DNA from: Oxalobacteraceae bacterium
Lineage (GTDB): Bacteria; Pseudomonadota; Gammaproteobacteria; Burkholderiales; Burkholderiaceae_D
NCBI GenBank assembly: GCA_021151485.1
Contig: JAGKXB010000040.1
Coordinates: 1-16,251, forward strand
Direction of reading: 5' to 3'
DNA: 16,251 nucleotides
Under the pieces are notes generated by a model. The model saw only the letters and a program-made list of their open reading frames with translations, was not told the origin of the DNA and ran no database searches. Of the stretch, positions 7,168 to 15,431 are shown one piece after another (position 1 is the stretch's first letter; each line of letters begins with the position of its first letter). Made by a program: the position numbers and the translations under genes.

Positions 7168-8105
7168 TCCGTATTTTGGGTTTTCATTTTTAGCGCCATG
7201 GCATAAAGCGCATTCTTTTTCTGTCCCGTGATTTCCGCTGCTAGGCTGGCGGCCTGCTTGACTGAACAAGCCGCCAGCAAAATATTCAACACACGTTTTG
7301 CTTCCACTTCATCCGCATGCGTATCTGTAAAGTTGGGTGCGCCTTCTAGCAAAACCACAAATTCGCCTTTTTCACTATGCGCATGATGGTCTAACCAGGA
7401 AGCGGCTTTGGATAAAGAGCAGCGGTGGATTTCTTCGAATAACTTGCTGACTTCTCGCGCAATGACGATTTGTCGTTCGCCTTCGAATATGCCAACTAAG
7501 GATTCGATGCATGCGGCGATGCGTTGCGGTGCTTCGTAAAACACTAAGGTGGCCGCAATGCTGCGTAAACTGGCCAGTAGGGTGTTGCGTTGTTGGGTTT
7601 TGTTAGGCAAAAAGCCGACAAAATAAAATTGATCGTTCAACAAACCACTAGCGGATATGGCAGTGATGGCAGCACATGCGCCAGGGAGTGGGATCACGCG
7701 CAAGCCAGCATTTCGCACTGCATCGACAATACGCGCACCAGGATCAGAAATAGCCGGTGTGCCGGCATCAGACACCAACGCAATGCGTTCTCCTTTTTGT
7801 AATCTGACAATGATTTGTTCTGCAATCTGGCGTTCATTATGCTGATGTGCTGCCAGCAAAGGTTTGGATAAACCATAGCGCGTCAGTAAATGCACCGTGT
7901 TACGCGTATCTTCGCAAGCAATGGCATCTACTTTCCCCAATACATGCAAGGCACGTAGGCTGATGTCCCCAACATTTCCTATCGGAGTTGCGACCACATA
8001 GAGCGCGGAAGCAGGATAGGTTTGTTGCACAATTTGTTCCAGCAACAGAGACACGGCAGCGGGTAGGATAGATAGTCTGGAATCGGGAAGAATGGAAGAT
8101 GTCAT
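7164..8105 (-). CDS. rsmI: 16S rRNA 2'-O-ribose C1402 methyltransferase RsmI
   Basis: RsmI methylates the ribose of C1402 in the decoding centre of 16S rRNA. The 313-residue protein belongs to the tetrapyrrole-methylase fold. It shows LYVVATPIGNVGDISLRAL (35-53), CEDTRNT (64-70), ALVSDAGTPAISDPGARIV (109-127) and PLPGACAAITAISASGL, all typical of RsmI, and a C-terminal helical domain. About 30 residues precede the conserved core, longer than the E. coli protein. The only good start is the ATG at 8105, with AAG a few bases upstream. It is divergent from yraN, 95 bases away, as in E. coli, where lpoA lies between them; lpoA is absent here. Its stop overlaps the MFS gene stop on the other strand with no terminator between. 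Confidence 0.95.
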   Translation of the reverse strand: MTSSILPDSRLSILPAAVSLLLEQIVQQTYPASALYVVATPIGNVGDISLRALHVLGKVDAIACEDTRNTVHLLTRYGLSKPLLAAHQHNERQIAEQIIVRLQKGERIALVSDAGTPAISDPGARIVDAVRNAGLRVIPLPGACAAITAISASGLLNDQFYFVGFLPNKTQQRNTLLASLRSIAATLVFYEAPQRIAACIESLVGIFEGERQIVIAREVSKLFEEIHRCSLSKAASWLDHHAHSEKGEFVVLLEGAPNFTDTHADEVEAKRVLNILLAACSVKQAASLAAEITGQKKNALYAMALKMKTQNTD

Positions 8106-8200
8106 AAAGCTTGCGATGTAGCAGAAGTTGCCAAAACAGGCGATGGTACCATGGGCTATATGAAGCGTTATTGTTTTGATTACGCCACGATTTTATCCAC

Positions 8201-8569
8201 ATGAACTTACCATTCCGATTTGATAAACAGGTGTTAGGCCAAGCCGGCGAAGATGCGGCATTGCAGTATTTGACGCAGCAAGGATTAGTTTTGGTAGAAC
8301 GCAATTTTCGTTGTAGGCGCGGTGAAATCGACCTCATCATGCAACATCATGATGAACTGGTATTTATTGAAGTCAGAAAACGTGCGTATAGGTACTACGG
8401 TGGTGCTGCGGCTAGTGTGACGCCAGCAAAACGTGCGCGCTTGATTAGTGCGGCTAAAATTTATTTGCAGCGTTATAAGACAATGCCTGCTTGTCGTTTT
8501 GATGTGGTCGCAATCGATGGTGGAGCCATTTCTTGGTTAAGAAATGCGATAGAAGCGATAGAATCTTGA
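8201..8569 (+). CDS. yraN: UPF0102 family protein YraN (predicted endonuclease-like)
   Basis: This small conserved protein of uncertain function has a fold related to Holliday-junction resolvases and restriction endonucleases. The 122 residues show the family pattern: GQAGEDAALQYL (13-24), RNFRCRRGEIDLI (35-46 region) and FIEVRKR (55-61). The conserved acidic residues E42, D44 and E57 have nuclease-like spacing; the position after the last Glu is Val-Arg rather than Val-Lys, a common variant. SVTPAKRARLISAA follows, as in the family. The gene heads the yraN-diaA-dolP-tlpA unit. The ATG is the first good start; no strong ribosome site is seen. Biochemical role is unproven. Confidence 0.92.
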   Translation: MNLPFRFDKQVLGQAGEDAALQYLTQQGLVLVERNFRCRRGEIDLIMQHHDELVFIEVRKRAYRYYGGAAASVTPAKRARLISAAKIYLQRYKTMPACRFDVVAIDGGAISWLRNAIEAIES

Positions 8570-8579
8570 AATTGTTTGA

Positions 8580-9884
<1,305 letters not shown>

Positions 9885-9888
<4 letters not shown>

Positions 9889-10394
9889 AAAAAAAATCAT
9901 CCATTGCATGGTATGTTGCAATATTTATCATATTAAGCGCAGTCGCTATCACGGCCTATGTGTTTGTATCCAAGAAAAATATGGCGCCCGACGTCACTTT
10001 TACTGATTTGAATGGCAAGCAACATTCTTTACAAGCGTTGCGCGGTAAGGTGGTAATGGTCAATTTTTGGGCCACTTCATGCGGTACTTGTATTCATGAA
10101 ATGCCAAAGATGGTTGAGCTTTACCAGAAATATCATGGACGTGGTTTGGAGTTTGTTGCCGTTGCGATGTCTTATGACCCACCTAATTATGTCGTCAATT
10201 ATGTGGAAACGAGAAAGCTGCCATTTAAAGTGGTATTTGATGGTAAGGGGCAGTTGGCACAATCGTTTGGTGATGTGAAATTGACACCGACTACTTTTGT
10301 GATTGATAAAGATGGTGCTGTGCTTAAACGTTATGTTGGTCAGATTGAGTGGCAAGCGCTACAAGGGTTGTTAGATAAGGAGTTGGCAACTTAA
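9885..10394 (+). CDS. Membrane-anchored TlpA/ResA-family thioredoxin-like protein
   Basis: This is a predicted periplasmic thiol-disulfide protein tethered to the inner membrane. The 169 residues start with a lysine-rich N-terminus and one hydrophobic segment (8-28, no lipobox), followed by an AhpC-TSA/redoxin-type thioredoxin domain. The active site is WATSCGTC, with cysteines 66 and 69, lacking the Pro of the usual TlpA CxPC form. The cis-proline lies in LTPTTFVID (P135). Similar SCxTC redoxins occur in other betaproteobacteria. It overlaps dolP by four bases (ATGA) and has no ribosome site of its own, so it depends on coupling. A strong intrinsic terminator follows directly. The substrate is unknown; cytochrome c maturation or envelope protein repair are possibilities. 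Confidence 0.88.
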
Positions 10395-10403
10395 AATTTT
10401 GTC

Positions 10404-10429
10404 AAAGCGGGTTCATAACCCGCTTTTTT
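10404..10429 (+). terminator. Rho-independent terminator of the yraN-diaA-dolP-tlpA unit
   Basis: AAAGCGGGTT (10404-10413) and AACCCGCTTT (10417-10426) form a perfect 10-bp stem with a CAT loop, followed by T residues to 10429. It begins ten bases after the redoxin stop. Read on the other strand, it may also help end cysM, although the T-run there is only three bases. Confidence 0.93.
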
Positions 10430-10438
10430 AATTTTGTT

Positions 10439-11377
10439 TTAAGCAGGAAAAACACCCGTAGATAAATAACGATCACCGCGATCACAAACAATAAAAACGA
10501 TGGTGGCATTTTCAACATTTTGCGCAATACGCAGTGCGACCTCACACGCGCCTGCTGCTGAAATCCCGCAAAAAATCCCTTCCTCTACCGCCATCCGGCG
10601 CGCCATGTGTTCTGACGCAGCTTGGCTGACATATTCCAATTGCGTGACTTGAGTGGGGCGATATATTTTCGGTAAATAGGCTTCTGGCCATTTTCGTATT
10701 CCAGGAATTTGCGAGCCTTCTTCTGGTTGTACACCGATGATTTGGATGTCAGGATTGTTTTCTTTTAAGTAGCGTGACACCCCCATAATGGTTCCTGTCG
10801 TGCCCATGGCGCTGACGAAATGGGTAATGCGTCCTTGCGTATCACGCCATATCTCTGGCCCTGTTGTTTCATAGTGGGCACGTGGATTATCAGGATTGGC
10901 GAATTGGTCAAGAATAATGCCACGACCTTCTTTTTCCATTTGTTGTGCCAAATCACGCGCGTATTCCATGCCACCAGTTTTGGGTGTCAGCATGATTTGT
11001 GCGCCATAAGCAGCCATGCTTTGGCGTCGCTCTATGCTGAGATTTTCAGGCATGAGCAAGATCAATTGATAACCTCGCATCGCAGCAGCCATGGCTAACG
11101 CGATGCCAGTATTGCCGCTCGTAGCTTCAATTAAGGTGTCACCAGGTTTGATGGTGCCGCGTTCTTCGGCATATTTAATCATCGACATCGCAGCACGATC
11201 TTTGACTGAACCGGCAGGATTATTGCCCTCCAATTTGGCGAGAATAATATTGTTCCGTTTGATGATTTGTTCGCCAGGTAAGCGTTGCAGTTGTATTAAA
11301 GGGGTATTACCTATCGTGTCTTGTATGGTTGGATAAGTCGGATTAGGCATAATAGGCATAACGGGTATAACGGGCAT
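10439..11377 (-). CDS. cysM: Cysteine synthase B (O-acetylserine sulfhydrylase) CysM
   Basis: This pyridoxal-phosphate enzyme makes cysteine from O-acetylserine and sulfide or thiosulfate in the cytoplasm. The 312-residue protein has DTIGNTPLIQLQRL (20-33) and the cofactor lysine K59 in NPAGSVKDRAA. It also has the substrate loop EATSGNTG, the phosphate-binding MGTTGTIMG, and the CysM-type segment QPEEGSQIPGIRKWP, which separates it from CysK. About 17 residues before the conserved start are a repeat of Met/Ile/Pro/Val triplets from 9-bp repeats. ATG codons 1, 7 and 10 are all possible. The first has CGGA five to six bases upstream and is preferred. The 3' end converges on the redoxin gene and its terminator. 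Confidence 0.95.
   Translation of the reverse strand: MPVIPVMPIMPNPTYPTIQDTIGNTPLIQLQRLPGEQIIKRNNIILAKLEGNNPAGSVKDRAAMSMIKYAEERGTIKPGDTLIEATSGNTGIALAMAAAMRGYQLILLMPENLSIERRQSMAAYGAQIMLTPKTGGMEYARDLAQQMEKEGRGIILDQFANPDNPRAHYETTGPEIWRDTQGRITHFVSAMGTTGTIMGVSRYLKENNPDIQIIGVQPEEGSQIPGIRKWPEAYLPKIYRPTQVTQLEYVSQAASEHMARRMAVEEGIFCGISAAGACEVALRIAQNVENATIVFIVCDRGDRYLSTGVFPA
11324..11377 (-). repeat. 9-bp tandem repeat at the cysM 5' end
   Basis: Read on the minus strand from the ATG, the units are ATGCCCGTT, ATACCCGTT, ATGCCTATT, ATGCCTAAT, then weaker CCGACTTAT and CCAACCATA. They encode MPV-IPV-MPI-MPN-PTY-PTI before the conserved enzyme starts. Three of the units carry an in-frame ATG, so the start codon itself lies in the repeat and copy number could shift which ATG is used. 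Confidence 0.7.
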
Positions 11378-11518
11378 ACTGTTCCGTGTAATGTAAATGT
11401 TGTAATGAAATAATATTTTAATCGGGATAATCTGGATATCGTGAGTGGCGTTACAATATATGTGCTCAAAATTCCCCCTAATTTCTTAATTTTTCGTCAT
11501 TTTTTCTAATTGACATTT

Positions 11519-11532
11519 TTGATCTAGGTCAA
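11519..11532 (+). promoter_or_regulatory. FNR/Anr-like box directly before ycgR
   Basis: TTGATCTAGGTCAA matches the FNR/Anr consensus TTGAT-N4-ATCAA at nine of ten defined positions, and its core CTAG is self-complementary. It ends four bases before the ycgR ATG and covers the place of the ribosome site. In that position it would act as a repressor site rather than as an activator of ycgR. A TTGACA (11510-11515) just upstream has no usable -10. The match could be chance, as only one site is seen. Confidence 0.4.
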
Positions 11533-11536
11533 GTAA

Positions 11537-12292
11537 ATGAAATCATATAGCCCCAATTTTGGAATCGATAATCATCGCGCTTATCAGGTACGTTCTCGCG
11601 AAGAGATAGTAACGTTGTTGCGCACCTTGGTAGAAAAAAATCAGTTGGTAAAAATGGTGATTGATGAGGAGAGTGAAGTATTCGTCACTTCAATCTTAAA
11701 CGTTGATACGCAAAATGATGCGTTAATCATTGATTCTTTAGTTGATAAAGAAATCAATCGACGTATCGCTGCAGCGAAGATACTGGCGTTTGAAACAACA
11801 TTGGATAAGATTCGCATCATATTTTCTACGCAAAATTCAACGACCTGCATCCAGGACGGTCGTCTTGCCTTACGCATTGGTTTTCCTACTAATTTTGTGC
11901 GCTTGCAGCGACGTGAATTTTATCGTGCACCAGTTGTTGAGCCTGTGTTTTGCCTGGTGCCTTTGCCAGAGGATATTGGTGAAGGTTCCTATCGATTGTC
12001 TTTATCAGATATTAGTAGCAATGGTTTGGCGATGTTGGATGAAAAAAAGATGTTGGACAATACCATTGGTCGTGATTACTTCAACTGTCAAATTGAATTA
12101 CCGGGTGTCGGTTTAATTACAACTACCTTGCAGATCAGAAATTCGTATGATTTAAATTCATTTAATGGCAAAACAAAACGACGTTTGGGATGTAAATTTA
12201 TTAATTTAAGTAAATCTATGTTGGCGGATGTGCAACGTTATATGATCAAATTGGAAAGAGAAAAGAATACTCACTCTTCTGATGGTGTGTGA
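11537..12292 (+). CDS. ycgR: Flagellar brake protein YcgR (PilZ domain)
   Basis: YcgR slows the flagellar motor when it binds cyclic di-GMP. The 251-residue protein has an N-terminal YcgR-type beta domain (about 15-120) and a C-terminal PilZ domain. The PilZ nucleotide motif is complete: RxxxR as R126 to R130 (RREFYR) and DxSxxG as D158, S160 and G163 (DISSNG). LGCKFINLS near the end is also typical of PilZ. Length fits the family (E. coli 244). The ATG has only a weak site (AGG nine bases upstream, inside the FNR-like box). The gene stands alone, divergent from cysM and convergent with btuF. No flagellar genes are in the window, but its presence implies a flagellated organism. Confidence 0.92.
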   Translation: MKSYSPNFGIDNHRAYQVRSREEIVTLLRTLVEKNQLVKMVIDEESEVFVTSILNVDTQNDALIIDSLVDKEINRRIAAAKILAFETTLDKIRIIFSTQNSTTCIQDGRLALRIGFPTNFVRLQRREFYRAPVVEPVFCLVPLPEDIGEGSYRLSLSDISSNGLAMLDEKKMLDNTIGRDYFNCQIELPGVGLITTTLQIRNSYDLNSFNGKTKRRLGCKFINLSKSMLADVQRYMIKLEREKNTHSSDGV

Positions 12293-12318
12293 CAAGCAGT
12301 ACAAATTATTGGTTGTTT

Positions 12319-13290
12319 TTAATTATTTTTTTGAATATTGTTTATGCGCATCACACGATCGCGACGTTGACGGGCTTGCTCCAATTTTTCACATAATTGT
12401 GCCGTACCAGCGATCATGCGCGGACTGGGACGGCTCAATAAATCTCCTTCTACATTTAGCAAGTTAGCGTATTGGACTGCGGATAGTGCTGGATAGCGCT
12501 GCCAAAATTTAATCCTCTCCTTGACTTGATCATTGTCACCATTAACAAAGATAGCTTCAGGATTGGCGAGTAAGACTGATTCAATACTGACGCTAGGAGC
12601 AATGGTTTTCTGTTTGGCAAATACGTTTTCACCGCCGCATAAACGAATCGCATCGTTGACAATATGTTGTTCGCTTAACGTATATAACGGTTGATGCCAT
12701 ATCTGGTAAAAAACTCTGATTGGTACGTTGTTTTGATGTGTGTTTTTATATGTTTTTGTGAGTTGTATCAAACTTTGTTTGAGTTGCGTTGCACTTTTTT
12801 GGGCTTCTTGGTTAGTGTTCATGAGTTGCCCGAGACGCACGATGCTGTCAGGAATGTCATTCAATTTGCGTGGAGCACTATAAAACAAGGGAATACCCAG
12901 TTTGCGTAATTGTTCCAATTGGCGTTCTGGATTGCCATGTTGCCAGACCACCAATAAATCGGGTTTGAGGGTGATGATGCGTTCCAAATCGATTTGATTG
13001 GCATCGCCTATTTGGGGAATACGCTTGGCTGCAGTGGGATAATCGCTGTATCGCACTGCGCCCACTATGCGCGCTCCACCACCAGCTGCAAACAATAATT
13101 CGGTGATATGTGGTGCCAGCGATACGATGCGTTGCGCGGGTTTTTGCATAATGATTTTATTGCCGTCATCGTCGGTGACGTGAATATCAATGCTCGCAGT
13201 ATGCGTCGTGGTGACGGTGGCAGCAGCAATATTGGTGGCAGACATTATCTGCATTGCAATCAAATAAATTGCGAGTAGATAAACTTTCAT
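12319..13290 (-). CDS. btuF: Periplasmic cobalamin-binding protein BtuF (ABC importer)
   Basis: This class III solute-binding protein delivers a metal chelate, most likely vitamin B12, to an inner-membrane ABC importer. The 323 residues have a signal peptide (about 1-24, ending Ile-Ala-Ala-Ala). The first lobe begins QRIVSLAPHITELLFAAG (53-70) and a long linking helix joins it to a second lobe with IWHQPLYTLSEQHIVNDAI (198-216) and RLCGGENVF. The last family block is LLSRPSPRMIAGT (285-297). The QPLYT and RLCGG blocks resemble BtuF more than heme or siderophore proteins. E64 and E237 fall where BtuF has the two glutamates that dock on BtuC. BtuD is encoded about 2 kb away on the same strand; an XRE regulator and a methyltransferase lie between. 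No B12 riboswitch is visible before this gene. Confidence 0.87.
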   Translation of the reverse strand: MKVYLLAIYLIAMQIMSATNIAAATVTTTHTASIDIHVTDDDGNKIIMQKPAQRIVSLAPHITELLFAAGGGARIVGAVRYSDYPTAAKRIPQIGDANQIDLERIITLKPDLLVVWQHGNPERQLEQLRKLGIPLFYSAPRKLNDIPDSIVRLGQLMNTNQEAQKSATQLKQSLIQLTKTYKNTHQNNVPIRVFYQIWHQPLYTLSEQHIVNDAIRLCGGENVFAKQKTIAPSVSIESVLLANPEAIFVNGDNDQVKERIKFWQRYPALSAVQYANLLNVEGDLLSRPSPRMIAGTAQLCEKLEQARQRRDRVMRINNIQKNN

Positions 13291-13322
13291 TTGAATAATT
13301 TGCAGCAGAGCAGTAAGTGATG

Positions 13323-13334
13323 TTAACGCGTTAA
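13323..13334. repeat. 12-bp perfect palindrome upstream of btuF
   Basis: TTAACGCGTTAA lies 33 bases before the btuF ATG, in the 108-bp gap between btuF and the XRE gene. The half CGCGTTAA recurs at 13391-13398 next to the XRE stop. It could be a regulator site for btuF or a scar of the neighbouring insertion. I see no clear -35/-10 pair in the gap. Confidence 0.4.
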
Positions 13335-13398
13335 ATCTGTGTAGGGCGCCGCAGTCTAAAGCATTTAATTCAAATTTTTTGGCAAAACAGCGCGTTAA

Positions 13399-13782
13399 TT
13401 ACAGCGCATCATCGGATTTATGCTGTGTTTTAAGCATGACACTGATAAATTCATTGAGGGTTTCTTGATTCGAGGGTGAGAGCAGCATAAATCTCGTCAC
13501 AAATTGTTCAAGTCGCAATGCAGCTTGTGTAGCTTGCGCAGTTTCTTCTTTTTTACCCTCTACTTCATATGGGTCCAGTGTTTGTTCAGCAATCAAATAC
13601 AAGGACGATACAGGCAAACCAAGCGCCTCTGCCACATTTTTCAGCATGTCTGGCGTTGCTTGTTGTAGGTTGCGTTCTACTTTAGATAAATTTCCTGGAT
13701 CTGTACCGGCATTCAACGCAATTTCCTCCAGCGTCGCACCTTTTTCTTTTCTGATCTTACGGATAGCTTGTCCAATTTTCAT
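13399..13782 (-). CDS. XRE-family helix-turn-helix transcriptional regulator
   Basis: This is a small DNA-binding protein, predicted to repress its own promoter and perhaps the divergent methyltransferase. From the ATG at 13782 it has 127 residues. The Cro/cI-type HTH spans about 2-60 (KIGQAIRKIRKEKG, then TLEEIALNAGT and the recognition helix DPGNLSKVERN). A helical C-terminal part (80-120) probably dimerises. A TTG at 13818 in the same frame would add 12 residues, but the conserved fold starts at the ATG. The gene is not a recognisable restriction-modification C protein, which is usually shorter, although the arrangement is similar. It lies head to head with the methyltransferase, with inverted repeats between them. 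Its targets are unknown. Confidence 0.85.
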   Translation of the reverse strand: MKIGQAIRKIRKEKGATLEEIALNAGTDPGNLSKVERNLQQATPDMLKNVAEALGLPVSSLYLIAEQTLDPYEVEGKKEETAQATQAALRLEQFVTRFMLLSPSNQETLNEFISVMLKTQHKSDDAL

Positions 13783-13813
13783 CTGGCAATTTTCCAGCTT
13801 TAGTACTTGCCAG
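13783..13813. promoter_or_regulatory. Inverted repeat abutting the XRE gene start, possible operator
   Basis: CTGGCAA (13783-13789) and TTGCCAG (13807-13813) are exact inverted 7-mers with a 17-base spacer and 24 bases centre to centre. The first arm touches the XRE start codon. The position suits autorepression by an XRE dimer pair or occlusion of translation through a hairpin. It is structure only; binding is inferred. Confidence 0.4.
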
Positions 13814-13843
13814 TTCAAAGTGCTATTAAAAAATTAAATGCAT

Positions 13844-13882
13844 ATAATTTGCTTATTAAGCAAATTATTGGTGTAAATTTGC
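13844..13882. promoter_or_regulatory. Nested AATTTGC palindromes between XRE and methyltransferase genes
   Basis: ATAATTTGCTT (13844-13854) and AAGCAAATTAT (13858-13868) are perfect 11-base arms around ATT. The heptamer AATTTGC occurs at 13846-13852, inverted at 13860-13866, and again direct at 13876-13882, so three half-sites at 14- to 16-base intervals form two overlapping palindromes. The AT-rich surroundings hold possible -10 sequences for both genes but no convincing -35. This looks like an operator cluster for the adjacent repressor. Confidence 0.5.
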
Positions 13883-13969
13883 ATTTGATTTATTTTTTAT
13901 TGTGCATAAGAAACTTATACGCATGTATGTATAAAAAAATTAATTAATTGGTTAATGTAAAAATAATAA

Positions 13970-14013
13970 CAAATTAATGAAGAACTAATGACAAATTAAT
14001 GACGAACTAATGA
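13970..14013 (+). repeat. Four 11-bp tandem repeats before the methyltransferase gene
   Basis: Units CAAATTAATGA, AGAACTAATGA, CAAATTAATGA, CGAACTAATGA alternate as a 22-bp pair and end three bases before the methyltransferase ATG (14017). Each unit has an ATG followed two codons later by TAA, and the stop overlaps the next start as TAATG. There is no ribosome binding site in or after the array. Period 11 is not a multiple of 3, and changes in copy number would alter the leader length. Confidence 0.85.
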
Positions 14014-14016
14014 CAA

Positions 14017-15414
14017 ATGATTAATCACATTCAAGAAAGATTTGGTCTTCACTGGCCAGGCAAGGCGGCTTGTAGAAAATTGATACAACAACCTGCAATT
14101 GCTACTTTGTTAACTATGCGGGAACAATCGGTTGATTTTGATACGAGTAATAATTTGATTATAGAGGGCGATAATTTAGAAGTGTTGAGATTGTTGCAAG
14201 AAAGCCATTTTGGCAAAATTAAGATGATCTACATTGATCCACCTTACAACACTGGGAAGGAGTTTATTTATCCTGATCATTTTCACGAAAACATAAAAGA
14301 GTATCTGCATAGTTCTGGACAAATCAAAGCCCAATACGACTCAGGGTCAAACGATATCGAAATTGACGGGCGTTATCACAGCAACTGGCTCAACATGATG
14401 TATCCGCGCTTATCTTTGGCTAAGAATTTATTAACCGAAGATGGCGTGATGTTTATTTCTATTGATGACAATGAATTAGCGAATTTAAAAAACTTATGCG
14501 ATGAAATTTTTTCTGCTGAAAATGCGATAGGTATTTTTGTTGTTAATTCAACCCCTAATGCACGAGACTACGGCCATATAGGAAAAATGCATGAATACGC
14601 CTTGATGTACGCAAAAAACGCAGCGAGGGTGAAAACCAATCGCATACCTGAGAAAAATAAGCATTTTAAATATCAGGATACCTTGGGAGGTTTCAATCTT
14701 CACCCTTTGTACAATAGCAACGAAGCTTTTAACTCCACCAATCGCCCCAATTTATATTATCCATTTTATTTAAATCCCAATCGGATCAATGCGCAGGGCT
14801 TGTATGAGATTGATTTGGATAGGAACAATAGCCATCCACATTCCGATTTAATTGCAATATATCCACCAAAATCCAAAAAATCCGGTACCCAATTTGTTTG
14901 GCGTTGGGGTAAAGACAAATCCAGCAGCATGTTAAATCAAGAAATTGTTGGTTATAAAACCAGAAATGGCGAATATCGCATCATGCAAAAAATGCGGCAC
15001 CAGTCAAAAATATTGCGCTCATTGCTAATCGATACGCTATTTTCTACTCGCAGAGGTACGGCGGAAGTTGAGGAGTTGTTTCACGAGAAAATATTCAGTT
15101 TTCCCAAACCAGTGAATTTGATTAAGCAATTTTTAATTGCGGGGAGTGAGCCTGATTCTATTATTTTGGATTTTTTCGCCGGTTCCGGTACCACAGCACA
15201 TGCTGTCATGGAGTTGAATCAGGAAGACAAAGGGGGGCGCCAATTTATTTTGGTGCAAATTCCCGAGCCTACCAATCATCCTATTTATCCAACTATTGCC
15301 GACATTACCCGTGAGCGCGTGCGACGTGTGGGGGAGAAGTTAAGAATGGGGAGCGCTAAGCCTGCTTTGGACCTGGGTTTTCGGGCTATGCGTTTGTCAC
15401 ATTATCAATCTTGA
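14017..15414 (+). CDS. Orphan type III-like (beta-class) DNA adenine methyltransferase, short C-terminus
   Basis: This is a predicted N6-adenine DNA methyltransferase of the type III Mod kind. The 465 residues are in beta-class order. The catalytic motif DPPYNTG (74-80) comes first, then SNWLNMMYPRL (122-132) and a target-recognition region (about 170-340). The SAM-binding motif LDFFAGSGTT (384-393) follows near the end, with TIADITRERVRRV (427-438 region). All key residues look intact. Type III Mod proteins usually continue well past the DLGFR segment seen here at 452-456. This one stops nine residues later, so a C-terminal part is missing. No Res (helicase-nuclease) gene accompanies it. It is visibly more AT-rich than its neighbours and sits between btuF and btuD, which suggests acquisition by transfer. 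The sequence specificity is not predictable. Confidence 0.88.
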   Translation: MINHIQERFGLHWPGKAACRKLIQQPAIATLLTMREQSVDFDTSNNLIIEGDNLEVLRLLQESHFGKIKMIYIDPPYNTGKEFIYPDHFHENIKEYLHSSGQIKAQYDSGSNDIEIDGRYHSNWLNMMYPRLSLAKNLLTEDGVMFISIDDNELANLKNLCDEIFSAENAIGIFVVNSTPNARDYGHIGKMHEYALMYAKNAARVKTNRIPEKNKHFKYQDTLGGFNLHPLYNSNEAFNSTNRPNLYYPFYLNPNRINAQGLYEIDLDRNNSHPHSDLIAIYPPKSKKSGTQFVWRWGKDKSSSMLNQEIVGYKTRNGEYRIMQKMRHQSKILRSLLIDTLFSTRRGTAEVEELFHEKIFSFPKPVNLIKQFLIAGSEPDSIILDFFAGSGTTAHAVMELNQEDKGGRQFILVQIPEPTNHPIYPTIADITRERVRRVGEKLRMGSAKPALDLGFRAMRLSHYQS

Positions 15415-15431
15415 TTTTGCCTTTCGTTGAG

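Noticed and set aside
8106..8200. Small RNA or clear promoters in the rsmI-yraN gap, including the palindrome ATGGTACCAT at 8143-8152
   Set aside because: The gap is only 95 bases. The palindrome is short, and I could not find a -35/-10 pair with good spacing on either strand.
13291..13398. Cobalamin riboswitch before btuF
   Set aside because: The region is too short, and no B12-box-like conserved segments are visible on the minus strand.
13783..13818. TTG start adding 12 residues to the XRE regulator
   Set aside because: The HTH fold starts at the ATG (13782), and the upstream region is better explained by an inverted repeat at the promoter.
13970..14013. CRISPR-like array
   Set aside because: The units are 11 bp, directly adjacent, with no spacers and no cas genes.
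13381..15421. GGCAAAA at 13381-13387 and TTTTGCC at 15415-15421 as terminal inverted repeats of the islet
   Set aside because: The match is only seven bases of a simple sequence with no target duplication; chance is a sufficient explanation without comparative data.
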